Below, piece after piece: positions 8,802 through 16,422 of a stretch of DNA of 35,533 nt (position 1 is its first letter; the number at the start of each line of letters is the position of its first letter). Both the position numbers and the translations under genes were made by a program. The notes below the pieces were generated by a model. That model did not search any database. It was given only the letters and a program-made list of their open reading frames with translations, and was not told the origin of the DNA. The stretch lies in the NCBI GenBank assembly GCA_900466745.1, contig UBNE01000037.1:1-35533 (forward strand), read 5' to 3'. The DNA is from Hyphomicrobiales bacterium (GTDB lineage Bacteria; Pseudomonadota; Alphaproteobacteria; Rhizobiales; Beijerinckiaceae).

Positions 8802-10481
8802 ATGGACCTGAAGGAAGCGCAGAGCGAACCGCGCGAGAGCATGGACTACGACGTCGTGATCGTCGGCGCCGGCCCCGCAGGGCTCGCCGCCGCGATCCGG
8901 CTGAAGCAGCTCGACGAGACCATCTCCGTCGTCGTCGTGGAGAAGGGCGCCGAGGTCGGCGCGCATATCCTCTCCGGCGCCGTGATCGACCCGATCGGCC
9001 TCGACCGGCTGGTGCCGGACTGGCGCGAGGATCCCGAGCGTCCGCTGACCACCGCGGTCGAGGAAGACGTCTTCTATTTCCTGACCGAGCCCAACGGCAT
9101 CCGCCTGCCGAATTTCGGGATGCCGTCGCTGATGAACAACCACGGCAATTTCGTCGGCTCGCTCGGGCTGGTGGCGAAGTTCCTGGGCGCGCGGGCCGAG
9201 GCGCTCGGCGTCGAGATCTATCCCGGCTTCGCCGCCGCCGAACTGCTCTTCAACGAGGACGGCTCGGTCGCCGGCATCGCCACCGGCGACATGGGTATCG
9301 CCAGGGACGGCACGGTCACGGACCGCTTCACCCGCGGCATGGAGCTGCGCGGCCGCTACACGCTGCTGGGCGAGGGCGCGCGCGGCTCGCTCTCCAAGAT
9401 CGCGATCCGGAAATTCGCTCTCGACGAGGGGCGCGAGCCGCAGAAATACGGCATCGGCCTGAAGGAGCTCTGGCAGGTCAAGCCGGAGAAGTTCCACAAG
9501 GGCCGCGTCCAGCATTCCTTCGGCTGGCCGCTCGACAACGGCACCGGCGGCGGCTCCTTCCTCTATCATTTCGACGACAACCTCGTGTCCGTCGGCTTCG
9601 TCGTTCACCTGAATTACCAGAATCCGACGCTCTCGCCCTTCGACGAGTTCCAGCGCTTCAAGACCCATCCGCTGATCCGCGACACCTTCGAGGGCGCCAA
9701 GCGCATCGCCTATGGCTCGCGCGCGATCACCGAGGGCGGCTTCCAGTCGGTGCCGAAGCTGACCTTCCCGGGCGGGGCGCTGATCGGCTGCGCCGCCGGC
9801 TTCGTCAACGTGCCGCGCATCAAGGGCAGCCACAACGCCATCCTCTCCGGCATGCTGGCGGCCGAGAAGCTGGTGCCGGCCTTGCAGGCGGGCCGCCGGC
9901 ACGACGAGGTCGTCGAGATCGAGAACGAGTGGCGCGACGGCCCGATCGGCAAGGACCTGAAGCCGGTGCGCAACGTCAAGCCGCTCTGGTCGAAGTTCGG
10001 CACGCTCATCGGCATCGGGCTCGGCGGCGTCGACATGTGGCTGAACCAGCTCTTCGGCTGGTCGCCCTTCGGCACGCTGAAGCACGGCAAGCCCGATTAT
10101 GCGACGCTGAAGAAGATCGATGAGGTCAAGCCGATCGTCTATCCGAAGCCGGACGGCAAGCTCTCCTTCGACAAGCTGTCCTCGGTCTTCCTCTCCTCGA
10201 CCAATCACGAGGAGGACCAGCCGGCGCATCTGAAGCTGACCGACCCGTCGGTCCCGATCACGCAGAACCTGCCGCTCTATGGCGAGCCGGCGCGGCTCTA
10301 CTGCCCGGCCGGCGTCTATGAGGTCGTCTACGAGAACGCCGAGGCGAAGACCAATCCCCGCTTCGTGATCAACGCGCAGAACTGCGTCCACTGCAAGACC
10401 TGCGACATCAAGGACCCGGCCCAGAACATCACCTGGACGGTGCCGGAGGGCGGCGGCGGACCCGGCTACGCGAATATGTGA
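8802..10481 (+). CDS. Electron transfer flavoprotein:ubiquinone oxidoreductase
   Basis: Membrane-associated flavo-iron-sulfur enzyme that passes electrons from ETF (fatty-acid and amino-acid acyl-CoA dehydrogenases) to ubiquinone. The 559-residue length is normal. The N-terminal FAD dinucleotide fold VVIVGAGPAGLAAAIRL has GxGPAG at 22-27, followed by EKGAEVGAHILSGAVIDP. The ubiquinone-binding region lies around GGGSFLYHFDDNLVSVGFVVHLNYQNP. The C-terminal ferredoxin-like domain carries the [4Fe-4S] ligands Cys501 (YCPAGVYE), Cys528, Cys531 and Cys534 (NCVHCKTCDIKDP). The start ATG at 8802 is preceded by a GAGGATGGG ribosome binding site. It is followed by a bidirectional terminator. Confidence 0.95.
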   Translation: MDLKEAQSEPRESMDYDVVIVGAGPAGLAAAIRLKQLDETISVVVVEKGAEVGAHILSGAVIDPIGLDRLVPDWREDPERPLTTAVEEDVFYFLTEPNGIRLPNFGMPSLMNNHGNFVGSLGLVAKFLGARAEALGVEIYPGFAAAELLFNEDGSVAGIATGDMGIARDGTVTDRFTRGMELRGRYTLLGEGARGSLSKIAIRKFALDEGREPQKYGIGLKELWQVKPEKFHKGRVQHSFGWPLDNGTGGGSFLYHFDDNLVSVGFVVHLNYQNPTLSPFDEFQRFKTHPLIRDTFEGAKRIAYGSRAITEGGFQSVPKLTFPGGALIGCAAGFVNVPRIKGSHNAILSGMLAAEKLVPALQAGRRHDEVVEIENEWRDGPIGKDLKPVRNVKPLWSKFGTLIGIGLGGVDMWLNQLFGWSPFGTLKHGKPDYATLKKIDEVKPIVYPKPDGKLSFDKLSSVFLSSTNHEEDQPAHLKLTDPSVPITQNLPLYGEPARLYCPAGVYEVVYENAEAKTNPRFVINAQNCVHCKTCDIKDPAQNITWTVPEGGGGPGYANM

Positions 10482-10576
10482 TCGGCCCAGATCCCGCCCG
10501 TAAAGGCTCCGGCGTGGATTCCGGGTCGGAACGGGGAAGGCGCGGTGATTCCCCGCAAGCTCCGGAGAACGAACGG

Positions 10577-10610
10577 AAAAGGGCGCGCCGCAAGGCGCGC
10601 CCCTTGCTTT
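10577..10610. terminator. Bidirectional intrinsic terminator
   Basis: A perfect 9-bp stem GGGCGCGCC/GGCGCGCCC (10581-10589 and 10594-10602) with a GCAA tetraloop. It is flanked by AAAA on the left (10577-10580), which is TTTT on the minus strand, and by TTGCTTTT on the right. It serves the ETF-QO gene on the plus strand and the small lipoprotein gene on the minus strand. Confidence 0.8.
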
Positions 10611-10622
10611 TCGTCAGGCCGG

Positions 10623-10733
10623 TCAGCCCTTGCGCACGATCGGAGCCGTCGGCTTCGGCTCCTCCTTGGCGCAGCCGGCGGCGAAGCCGGCGAGAAGAGC
10701 GACTGCGGCAAAGCTCAGGACAATCTTTTTCAT
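10623..10733 (-). CDS. Small 36-residue lipoprotein
   Basis: An ATG at 10733 opens a 36-codon frame ending at TGA (10623). The product starts MKKIVLSFAAVALLAGF and continues AAGCAKEEPKPTAPIVRKG. It has a two-Lys n-region, a hydrophobic core and a lipobox-like AAGC with Cys21. After lipidation only about 16 residues of charged, Pro-rich tail would remain in the periplasm. The -3 residue Ala is less usual than Leu. A bidirectional terminator lies just after the stop codon, which supports a real transcription unit. Function unknown; such tiny lipoproteins are common and fast-evolving. Confidence 0.65.
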   Translation of the reverse strand: MKKIVLSFAAVALLAGFAAGCAKEEPKPTAPIVRKG

Positions 10734-11063
10734 TGCAATAATCCCAGAAAAGAAGCTTGCATGACCTGCGAGCCCAAAGAGTATAGAGGCGATATCCTTG
10801 GCTGATGACGGTTATTTCTTTGCGGTATCGCAGGGGCGATCGGTTTTCGTCGAGTGTTGCGCGGCCGCTACGAAAGCGCCGCATTCGCATGGGGGCCGGC
10901 TTGCCGGCTCGCCCGGAAACGGCCATCTTGACCGCCTACGCGAGCGATCACGGTCCGCTGGAAGAACGCCCCGGCACCAGAGCAGGATACGAAAAAGTGG
11001 GAACCGGTTTTTCGTGAGAATCCTGCGTGGAATTTTTCGAGTCGGGCGGCGGACCGAGGGAGT
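10734..11063. other. 330-bp divergent gap, lipoprotein / TPR gene
   Basis: This gap separates the lipoprotein start codon (minus) from the TPR gene start codon (plus), so it must carry both promoters. I see no convincing gene in it. It contains a short GC hairpin near 10892-10910 (GCCGGC repeats) and the palindromic element at 10982-11026. No clear -35/-10 pair could be assigned by eye. Confidence 0.5.
10982..11026. repeat. Rhizobiales-type intergenic palindromic element
   Basis: An imperfect 45-bp palindrome with outer arms GCAGGAT (10982-10988) and ATCCTGC (11020-11026), inner arms CGAAAAA (10990-10996) and TTTTTCG (11008-11014), and a central AACCGGTT (11002-11009). Its core, GAAAAAGTGGGAACCGGTTT, resembles a short palindromic repeat I recall from the intergenic DNA of many Rhizobiales. 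Only this copy was seen in the window, so repetitiveness cannot be shown here. It lies 38 bp before the TPR gene. Confidence 0.55.
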
Positions 11064-12848
11064 ATGGCAGTCGTGACATTTTTGAAGAAGCTGCGTGCCT
11101 CCGGTACGGCTGCCGCGTTGTCTCTGGTCCTGGTGCTGCCCGTCGCCGCCGCGGCGCAGGGCGCGACGCCCAGGGCCTCCGAATCGCTCGAGCCGGCCGA
11201 TACGCTCGAAGGCAACTATCTGGCGGCGATCGTCGCCGGCGCCTCGCGCGATCTCGGCGCGGCCTCCGTCTATCTGCGCGAGGCGATCAAGGAGGATCCG
11301 CGGAACAACGAGCTGCTCGAGCGCGCCTTCGTCGCCTTCCTGGCCGACGGCTCGATGCCGGACGCCTTCCGCGCCGCCGACCGGCTGATCCGCGTCGACC
11401 CCGGCAACGGCCTGGCGCAGCTCGTCATCGGCATCCGGGCGATCAAGCAGAAGAGCTACCAGACCGCGCGCAACCACCTGCAGCGCGGCGGGCGCGGCCG
11501 CGCCGCCGACATCACCGCGACGCTGCTCTCGGCCTGGTCCTATCTCGGCTCCGGCAATTCCCGCCGCGCCATCGAGATGCTGGAGCGGCTCAAGGGCGAG
11601 CCCTCCTACAATCTCTTCCGCGACTATCACGCCGGCCTGATCCTCGACGCGGCCGGGCGCCGCAACGAGGCGTCGAAGCGGCTGAAGAGCGCCTATGACG
11701 CCGAGAAGACCACGCTCAGGCTGGTCGACCTCTGGGCGCGCTTCCAGGCCCGCAGCGGCGATTTCGACGGCGCCGCCGCGACCTATGCCGATTTCGACCG
11801 CCTGTTGCCGAACCACCCGATCATCCGCGAGGGCATGGCGCTCGTCGGCAAGAAGGAGGCCCCGCCGCGCCAGATCGCGACGGCGCAGCAGGGGGCGGCC
11901 GAGGTGCTCTACGGGCTCGCCAGCGCCGGCAACCGCCAGGGCGATGAGGCCGCCGCGCTGCTCTATCTGCGCATGGCGATCTATCTCGACCCCAGCCACG
12001 ACCTCGCCATCCTGACGCTGGGCGACATCCTCGAGCGCTCGCGCCAGCCCGAGGACGCCGTCGCCGTCTACGACAAGATGCCGCTGGCTTCGCCGTTGCG
12101 CCCGAATGCGGAGATCCAGGCCGGGCTCGCGCTGGAAAATCTCGGCAAGCACGACGAGGCGGTGAAGCATCTCGAGAGCGTCATCGCCGAGCGGCCCGAC
12201 GACGTCGACGCGCTCGCCGCGCTCGGCAACATCTATCGCTCGCGCAAGCAGTTCGCCGAAGCCGCCGCGACCTACGACAAGGCGATCGACAAGATCGCCT
12301 CGCCCGGCCGCGCCAACTGGGACCTGTTCTATTTCCGCGGCATCGCCCGCGAGCGCATCAACCGCTGGCCCGAGGCCGAGGCCGATCTGCGCAAGGCGCT
12401 GGAGCTGCTGCCCGACCCGCTCGGCCGCGAGCGGGCGCTGGTGCTGAACTATCTCGGCTATTCTCTGGTCGACAAGCACATGAAGCTCGACGAGGCGCTC
12501 GACATGCTGCGGCGGGCGGTCGAGCTGCGCCCGCGCGACGGCTACATCATCGATTCGCTCGGCTGGGCCTATTACCGCCTCGGCCGCTACGAGGACGCCT
12601 CGCGCGAGATCGAGCGCGCCATGGAACTGCGCCCCTCCGATCCGGTCATCAACGACCATCTCGGCGACGTCTACTGGAAGACCGGCCGCAAGCTCGAGGC
12701 GAAGTTCCAGTGGAACCACGCCCGCGACCTCAAGCCGGAGCCCGAGGACCTGCCCAACATCCTGCGCAAGATCGAGCGCGGGCTGGACGAGCCGCCTTCG
12801 GCCAATGCCGGCGAGCAGGCGCCGGCCGAGAAGAAGGACGGCGGCTGA
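11064..12848 (+). CDS. Exported tetratricopeptide-repeat protein
   Basis: A 594-residue protein with an N-terminal signal sequence (two Lys and an Arg, then AAALSLVLVLPVAAAAQG, cleavage probably near residue 32-34). It is otherwise built of TPR helices from about residue 50 to 585. Recognisable repeats include AAVYLREAIKEDPRNNELLERAF-like, AAALLYLRMAIYLDPSHDLAILTLGDIL and LDMLRRAVELRPRDGYIIDSLGWAYYRLG. The last is the block best conserved in the alphaproteobacterial family, followed by DASREIERAMELRPSDPVINDHLGDVYW. It is probably a periplasmic scaffold, perhaps outer-membrane associated; the partner is unknown. ispE follows after 13 bp on the same strand, a common arrangement. Confidence 0.88.
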   Translation: MAVVTFLKKLRASGTAAALSLVLVLPVAAAAQGATPRASESLEPADTLEGNYLAAIVAGASRDLGAASVYLREAIKEDPRNNELLERAFVAFLADGSMPDAFRAADRLIRVDPGNGLAQLVIGIRAIKQKSYQTARNHLQRGGRGRAADITATLLSAWSYLGSGNSRRAIEMLERLKGEPSYNLFRDYHAGLILDAAGRRNEASKRLKSAYDAEKTTLRLVDLWARFQARSGDFDGAAATYADFDRLLPNHPIIREGMALVGKKEAPPRQIATAQQGAAEVLYGLASAGNRQGDEAAALLYLRMAIYLDPSHDLAILTLGDILERSRQPEDAVAVYDKMPLASPLRPNAEIQAGLALENLGKHDEAVKHLESVIAERPDDVDALAALGNIYRSRKQFAEAAATYDKAIDKIASPGRANWDLFYFRGIARERINRWPEAEADLRKALELLPDPLGRERALVLNYLGYSLVDKHMKLDEALDMLRRAVELRPRDGYIIDSLGWAYYRLGRYEDASREIERAMELRPSDPVINDHLGDVYWKTGRKLEAKFQWNHARDLKPEPEDLPNILRKIERGLDEPPSANAGEQAPAEKKDGG

Positions 12849-12861
12849 CGCCCGCCCCGCG

Positions 12862-13788
12862 ATGGAACCGGCACGCGACAGCAGGGCGCCGCCGGCGGCC
12901 GTGGCTGCCGCCGGGGTATTGCCCCTGCGGACGCGGGCCCGCGCCAAGGTCAATCTCGACCTGCGCGTGCTCGGCCGGCGCCCGGACGGCTATCACGAGC
13001 TGGAGAGCCTGGTGGCCTTCGCCGGGGTCGGCGACGAGCTGAGCCTCACGCCGCATGTCCCGTCCTCCCTCGCCATCGCCGGGCCGCGGGCCGCGGGGCT
13101 GGCGGCCGATGACGGCAATCTCGTGCTGCGGGCGGCGCGTGCCTTCAGGGAGGCCTTTCCCGGCGCTTCCATGGGCGCCTTCCGGCTGGTCAAGCGGCTT
13201 CCCGTCGCCTCCGGCATCGGCGGGGGCTCGGCCGATGCCGCCGCGGCGCTGCGCCTGCTCGCGCGGCTGAACGGCGTCCCCCTGTCGGACCGGCGCTTGC
13301 GAGCGGCCGCGGCGCGCGTCGGCGCCGACGTCCCGGTCTGCCTCGAATCGCGCGCGCGGCTGATGGCCGGCATCGGCGAGCGGCTCGGCCCCGTCCTGCG
13401 GCTGCCCGGCCTGTTCGCGGTGCTGGCCAATCCGGGCGTTCCGGTCGGGACGGTCGGCGTCTTCGGCGCGCTGGGGCTGGCCGCGGGCGAGACCTGCGCG
13501 CCCGCGCGCTGCGCTGCATCCGCGCCGCCCGCCGGGGCGGCCGAGCTGCACGCGGCGCTGGCCCGCTCCGGCAACGATCTCGCCGCGCCGGCGCAGCGGA
13601 TCGCGCCGGAGATCGGCGAGGTTCTGGAGCGGCTGGCGGCGCTCCCGGGCAGCCGGCTCGCCCGGATGTCAGGCTCGGGCGCGACCTGTTTCGCCCTGTT
13701 CGACGATTGCGCGGCGAGCGCAGCAGCGGCGAAGGCCCTGGCGAGGGAGCGGCCCGGCTGGTGGATCAGGGCGACGTTGCTGCGCTGA
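12862..13788 (+). CDS. ispE: 4-diphosphocytidyl-2-C-methyl-D-erythritol kinase
   Basis: GHMP-family kinase that phosphorylates CDP-methylerythritol in the non-mevalonate (MEP) isoprenoid pathway. From the ATG at 12862 it has 308 residues. The N-terminal substrate motif is RARAKVNLDLRVLGRRPDGYHELESL, with the catalytic Lys in AKVN. The ATP-binding GHMP loop is LPVASGIGGGSADAAAALRL, and the C-terminal glycine loop is RLARMSGSGATCFALF. The 20-residue N-terminus before RTRARAK is low-complexity. An in-frame ATG at 12805 would overlap the TPR gene and is not favoured. The gene ends 13 bp before the convergent polyprenyl synthase gene, also an isoprenoid enzyme. Confidence 0.93.
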   Translation: MEPARDSRAPPAAVAAAGVLPLRTRARAKVNLDLRVLGRRPDGYHELESLVAFAGVGDELSLTPHVPSSLAIAGPRAAGLAADDGNLVLRAARAFREAFPGASMGAFRLVKRLPVASGIGGGSADAAAALRLLARLNGVPLSDRRLRAAAARVGADVPVCLESRARLMAGIGERLGPVLRLPGLFAVLANPGVPVGTVGVFGALGLAAGETCAPARCAASAPPAGAAELHAALARSGNDLAAPAQRIAPEIGEVLERLAALPGSRLARMSGSGATCFALFDDCAASAAAAKALARERPGWWIRATLLR

Positions 13789-13801
13789 CCATCTGCGCAC
13801 C

Positions 13802-14818
13802 TCAGTGAGCCCGTGCCACGCAGAAGTCGACGGCGTCGTTGAGCGCCTGCTTCATCGGCGAGGCGGGGAAGAGGCCGAGCGCATCCTTCGCCATCTTGGC
13901 GTAGTGGCGCGCGCGCTCGATCGTGTCCTCCAGCGCCCTGTGGCTGCGCATCAGCGCCCGCGCCTGCTCCAGGTCGCCGTCCCGGATCTCGCCGTCCTGC
14001 AAGGTGCGCTTCCAGAAGGCGCGCTCCTCGTCCGTGCCGCGGCGGAAGGAGAGGACGACCGGCAGGGTGATCTTGCCCTCGCGGAAATCGTCGCCGGTGT
14101 TCTTGCCGAGCTTGGCGGCGACGCCGCCATAGTCGAGCGCGTCGTCGATGAGCTGGAAGGCGATGCCGAGATTGAGGCCGTAGCTGCGGCAGGCGGCGTC
14201 GTTGGCCTTGGACGAGCCGGCGATCACCGGCCCGACCTCGCAGGCGGCGGCGAAGAGCTCGGCCGTCTTGCCGCGGATCACGGAGAGGTATTCGTCCTCG
14301 GTCGTCTCGGTGTTCTTGGCGACGGAGAGCTGCAGCACCTCGCCCTCGGCGATCACGGCCGCCGCCGTCGAGAGGATGTCGAGCGCGCGCAGCGAGCCGA
14401 CCTCGACCATCATCCTGAAGGCCTGGCCGAGCAGGAAGTCGCCGACCAGCACGCTCGCCTCGTTGCCCCAGAGCATGCGGGCGGCGAGCTTGCCGCGGCG
14501 CATGTCGCTCTCGTCGACGACGTCGTCATGCAGCAGCGTGGCGGTGTGCATGAACTCGACCGAGGCCGCGAGCTTGACATGGCCCTCGCCCTCGTAGCCG
14601 CAGAGGCTGGCCATGGCGAGCGTCAGCATCGGCCGCAGCCGCTTGCCGCCCGAGGAGATCAGGTGGTTCGCGACCTCGGGGATCATCGTCACATCCGAGC
14701 CGGTGCGCGACAGGATCATGGCGTTGACGCGCTCCATGTCCTCGCGCGTCAGCGCCACCAGCGGCTCGATGCCGCTCTGGCCCGATTCCCGTTCCTCGAA
14801 GGATACGACGACACCCAA
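13802..14818 (-). CDS. ispB: Long-chain polyprenyl diphosphate synthase (ubiquinone side chain)
   Basis: trans-Prenyltransferase that extends farnesyl diphosphate with isopentenyl units; in alphaproteobacteria the product (octa- or decaprenyl) feeds ubiquinone synthesis. Both aspartate-rich motifs are intact: DDVVD at 98-102 (LLHDDVVDESDMRRG) and DDALD at 225-229 (FQLIDDALDY). The substrate-binding SSGGKRLRPML lies upstream. No ATG or GTG lies before the conserved N-terminal block. The best start is TTG at 14818 with CGGAG 8 nt upstream, giving 338 residues. The frame stays open far upstream, but that part matches nothing and overlaps the divergent DUF2007 gene. The symbol ispB is by family; a decaprenyl synthase (ddsA) is equally possible. 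Confidence 0.9.
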   Translation of the reverse strand: MGVVVSFEERESGQSGIEPLVALTREDMERVNAMILSRTGSDVTMIPEVANHLISSGGKRLRPMLTLAMASLCGYEGEGHVKLAASVEFMHTATLLHDDVVDESDMRRGKLAARMLWGNEASVLVGDFLLGQAFRMMVEVGSLRALDILSTAAAVIAEGEVLQLSVAKNTETTEDEYLSVIRGKTAELFAAACEVGPVIAGSSKANDAACRSYGLNLGIAFQLIDDALDYGGVAAKLGKNTGDDFREGKITLPVVLSFRRGTDEERAFWKRTLQDGEIRDGDLEQARALMRSHRALEDTIERARHYAKMAKDALGLFPASPMKQALNDAVDFCVARAH

Positions 14819-14974
14819 TGGATAAACTCCGGCAGGACCCGCGCGCCGGGCGGCGTGCCCGGAGCCATTGCCACAACCGTCGCATGGGACGCCAGCCCCT
14901 GCAATCGCCCCGCGATGCCGCAGGCGCGTCAGAAGGCGCTTGCGCGCAGCCCCGGGCTCGCGCTCCATGGCCGC

Positions 14975-15199
14975 ATGTACGAACTCGTCCGCACCAACGA
15001 TCTGATTCTGCTCGGCGCCCTCGAGGCGCTGCTCGGCGCCGCCGATCTCGATTGCATGGTCGCCGACCAGCATATCAGCGCGCTGGAAGGCATGACCGGC
15101 GCCTTCCCCCGCCGGCTGATGGTGCGCGAGGGGGATCGGAAGCGGGCTCGCGCATTGTTGATCGAGGCCGGCTACGGCGCCGAGCTGCGCGATGAGTGA
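14975..15199 (+). CDS. DUF2007 (putative signal-transducing) domain protein
   Basis: A 74-residue protein starting MYELVRTNDLILLGALEALL, with the DUF2007 core DLDCMVADQHISALEG and the closing PRRLMVREGDRKRARALL. Small proteins of this family are usually found beside the polyprenyl synthase and a TrmN6-like methyltransferase in Rhizobiales, as here. The function is unknown; the fold resembles PII-like ferredoxin-type domains. The ATG at 14975 is chosen because homologues begin at xEELVRTND. The stop codon overlaps the start of the methyltransferase gene by 8 bp, which suggests translational coupling. Confidence 0.8.
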   Translation: MYELVRTNDLILLGALEALLGAADLDCMVADQHISALEGMTGAFPRRLMVREGDRKRARALLIEAGYGAELRDE

Positions 15200-15977
15200 G
15201 GCGGACCCGGCCGGCGGCCTCGGCGAGATCGTCGAGGACCGCCTGCTCGGCGGCCGGCTCATCCTGCGCCAGCCGCGCAAGGGCCATCGGGCCGGAAGCG
15301 ACGCGGTCCTGCTCGCGGCCGCGCTGCCGGCGCTGGGGGAGGGGCGGCTCCTCGATATCGGCGCCGGCGTCGGCACGGTCGGGCTGGCCGCGGCGCTGGC
15401 CGAGCCGCGGCTGCGCGTCACGCTGCTGGAGCGCGACCCGGAGCTCGCCGCGCTGGCGGCCGAGAACGCGGCGCTGAACGGCATGGACGAGCGGGTGCGG
15501 GTGGTCGCGGCCGATATCGCGGCGCGGGCCTCGGCGCTGTCGGGCCTCGGCCTCGCGCCCGCTGGCTTCGACGCGGTCGCGATGAACCCGCCCTTCTACC
15601 CGCCCGGCCGCACGCGCGGCTCGCCCGTGCCGAACCGCCAGGCGGCCCATGTCGCGGAGGGCGGTCTCGATGTCTGGCTGCGCGCGGCCCGCAGGCTGCT
15701 GAAGCCCGGCGGGTCGATCGCCGTCATCCATCATGCGCAGGCGCTGCCGGAACTGCTCGCCGGCCTCGGCATCGGCTTCGGCGGGCTCGCCATCCGGCCG
15801 GTCCACGCCTCGGCGGAACGTCCGGCGATCCGCGTCATCGTCACGGGGGTTCTGAACAGCAGAAAGCCGGCAGAGCTGCTGCCGGCTTTCGTGCTCAACG
15901 GGCCCGACGGGCACCTGACGGAGGCGAGCGAGGCGGTGCATCGCGGCCGGGCGCGCCTCGGCGGGGCCTACCAGTAG
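15192..15977 (+). CDS. TrmN6/YfiC-like N6-adenine tRNA methyltransferase
   Basis: A 261-residue SAM methyltransferase of the tRNA1(Val) A37 (TrmN6/YfiC) type. It has the N-terminal QPRKGHRAGSDAVLLAAAL block typical of this group, motif I LLDIGAGVGTVGLAAALA, motif II LLERDPELAALAAENAALNG and the catalytic NPPFYPPG. The NPPF motif fits methylation of an exocyclic amine; the tRNA target is inferred from the family. The gene overlaps the DUF2007 gene by 8 bp at its start and the convergent Tyr-rich gene by 10 bp at its end. Ninety bp before its stop the coding sequence contains a perfect 12-bp inverted repeat (15862-15890). Confidence 0.85.
   Translation: MSEADPAGGLGEIVEDRLLGGRLILRQPRKGHRAGSDAVLLAAALPALGEGRLLDIGAGVGTVGLAAALAEPRLRVTLLERDPELAALAAENAALNGMDERVRVVAADIAARASALSGLGLAPAGFDAVAMNPPFYPPGRTRGSPVPNRQAAHVAEGGLDVWLRAARRLLKPGGSIAVIHHAQALPELLAGLGIGFGGLAIRPVHASAERPAIRVIVTGVLNSRKPAELLPAFVLNGPDGHLTEASEAVHRGRARLGGAYQ
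15862..15890. repeat. Perfect 12-bp inverted repeat inside a coding region
   Basis: Arms 15862-15873 (GAAAGCCGGCAG) and 15879-15890 with a 5-nt loop AGCTG. The structure looks like an intrinsic terminator stem, with A's on the left end and T's on the right, but it lies within the TrmN6-like gene, where the encoded residues (SRKPAELLPAFVLN) match the family. Confidence 0.6.
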
Positions 15978-16120
15978 CGCGGGCCGTAGAAATAGCGCGG
16001 GCCGTAATAGGGGCGGTAGTAGCGCGGCCCGTAATAATAGCGCGGCGGGACCCAGTAGCGCGGGCCGTAATAATAGCGTCGCGGCCCCCAATAGCGCCGC
16101 GGCCCGTAATAATACTGCGC
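15968..16120. repeat. Imperfect tandem repeats encoding YYGPR units
   Basis: The sequence repeats variants of TAGCGCGGGCCGTAATAA with spacings of about 15-33 bp, for example at 15975, 15998, 16019, 16056 and 16097. It encodes the Tyr-Gly-Pro-Arg units of the exported protein on the minus strand. Such repeats can expand or contract by slippage. Confidence 0.6.
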
Positions 16121-16261
16121 CTGCTGGATCAGCCCGCCGGCTGCGGCGACGCCGCCGCCGGAGAGAGCCGAGACCGGAGCGGCGGAGGCCGGGGGGGCGA
16201 GCAGCGCCGCGCCGCCGAGCGAGCCGGCCGCCGCAAGGCCCAGAAGCAAGGTCCGTAACAT
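15968..16261 (-). CDS. Exported Tyr/Arg/Pro-rich repeat protein
   Basis: A 97-residue protein with a signal peptide (MLRTLLLGLAAAGSLGG, then ALLAPPASA, cleavage probably after ASAA) and a short Gly/Ala linker with QQAQYYYGPRR. The C-terminal ~45 residues are built of imperfect YYYGPRYW / YYGPRRYW units, five to seven of them. The start is the ATG at 16261, because GGAGG lies 5 nt upstream; an in-frame ATG at 16273 would add four residues. The function is unknown. Arg/Tyr-rich repeats with regular Gly-Pro suggest an extended, sticky cell-envelope protein. The next minus-strand gene (16423-16704) shares the QQAQYYxGPRRYxG motif and is a diverged paralogue. Confidence 0.7.
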   Translation of the reverse strand: MLRTLLLGLAAAGSLGGAALLAPPASAAPVSALSGGGVAAAGGLIQQAQYYYGPRRYWGPRRYYYGPRYWVPPRYYYGPRYYRPYYGPRYFYGPRYW

Positions 16262-16341
16262 GAGATCCTCCATGAGTGACGCCGGCCTCCTCGGGCCGTC
16301 GGATCGTGCGTCGCCAGAACGGGCAGGCTAGGCCTGCGAAT

Positions 16342-16369
16342 CTGAACGGCGCGAAATCGCGCCGTTCAG
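16342..16369. terminator. Perfect 13-bp hairpin after the second Tyr-rich gene
   Basis: CTGAACGGCGCGA pairs perfectly with its complement across a 2-nt centre (16342-16369), or as a 12-bp stem with a 4-nt AAAT loop. It lies 54 bp past the stop codon of the gene at 16423-16704 (minus strand). No T-tract follows on that strand, so termination is likely but not certain. Confidence 0.55.
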
Positions 16370-16422
16370 CCTGTCTTCAGGGAGCGGCCGGAAGGTGGCC
16401 GTATTGCGACGTCGCCGCCGGA

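Noticed and set aside
14818..15484. A 222-codon N-terminal extension of the polyprenyl synthase frame
   Set aside because: It has no family resemblance and overlaps the DUF2007 and TrmN6-like genes on the other strand; a TTG with a good Shine-Dalgarno sits at the family start.
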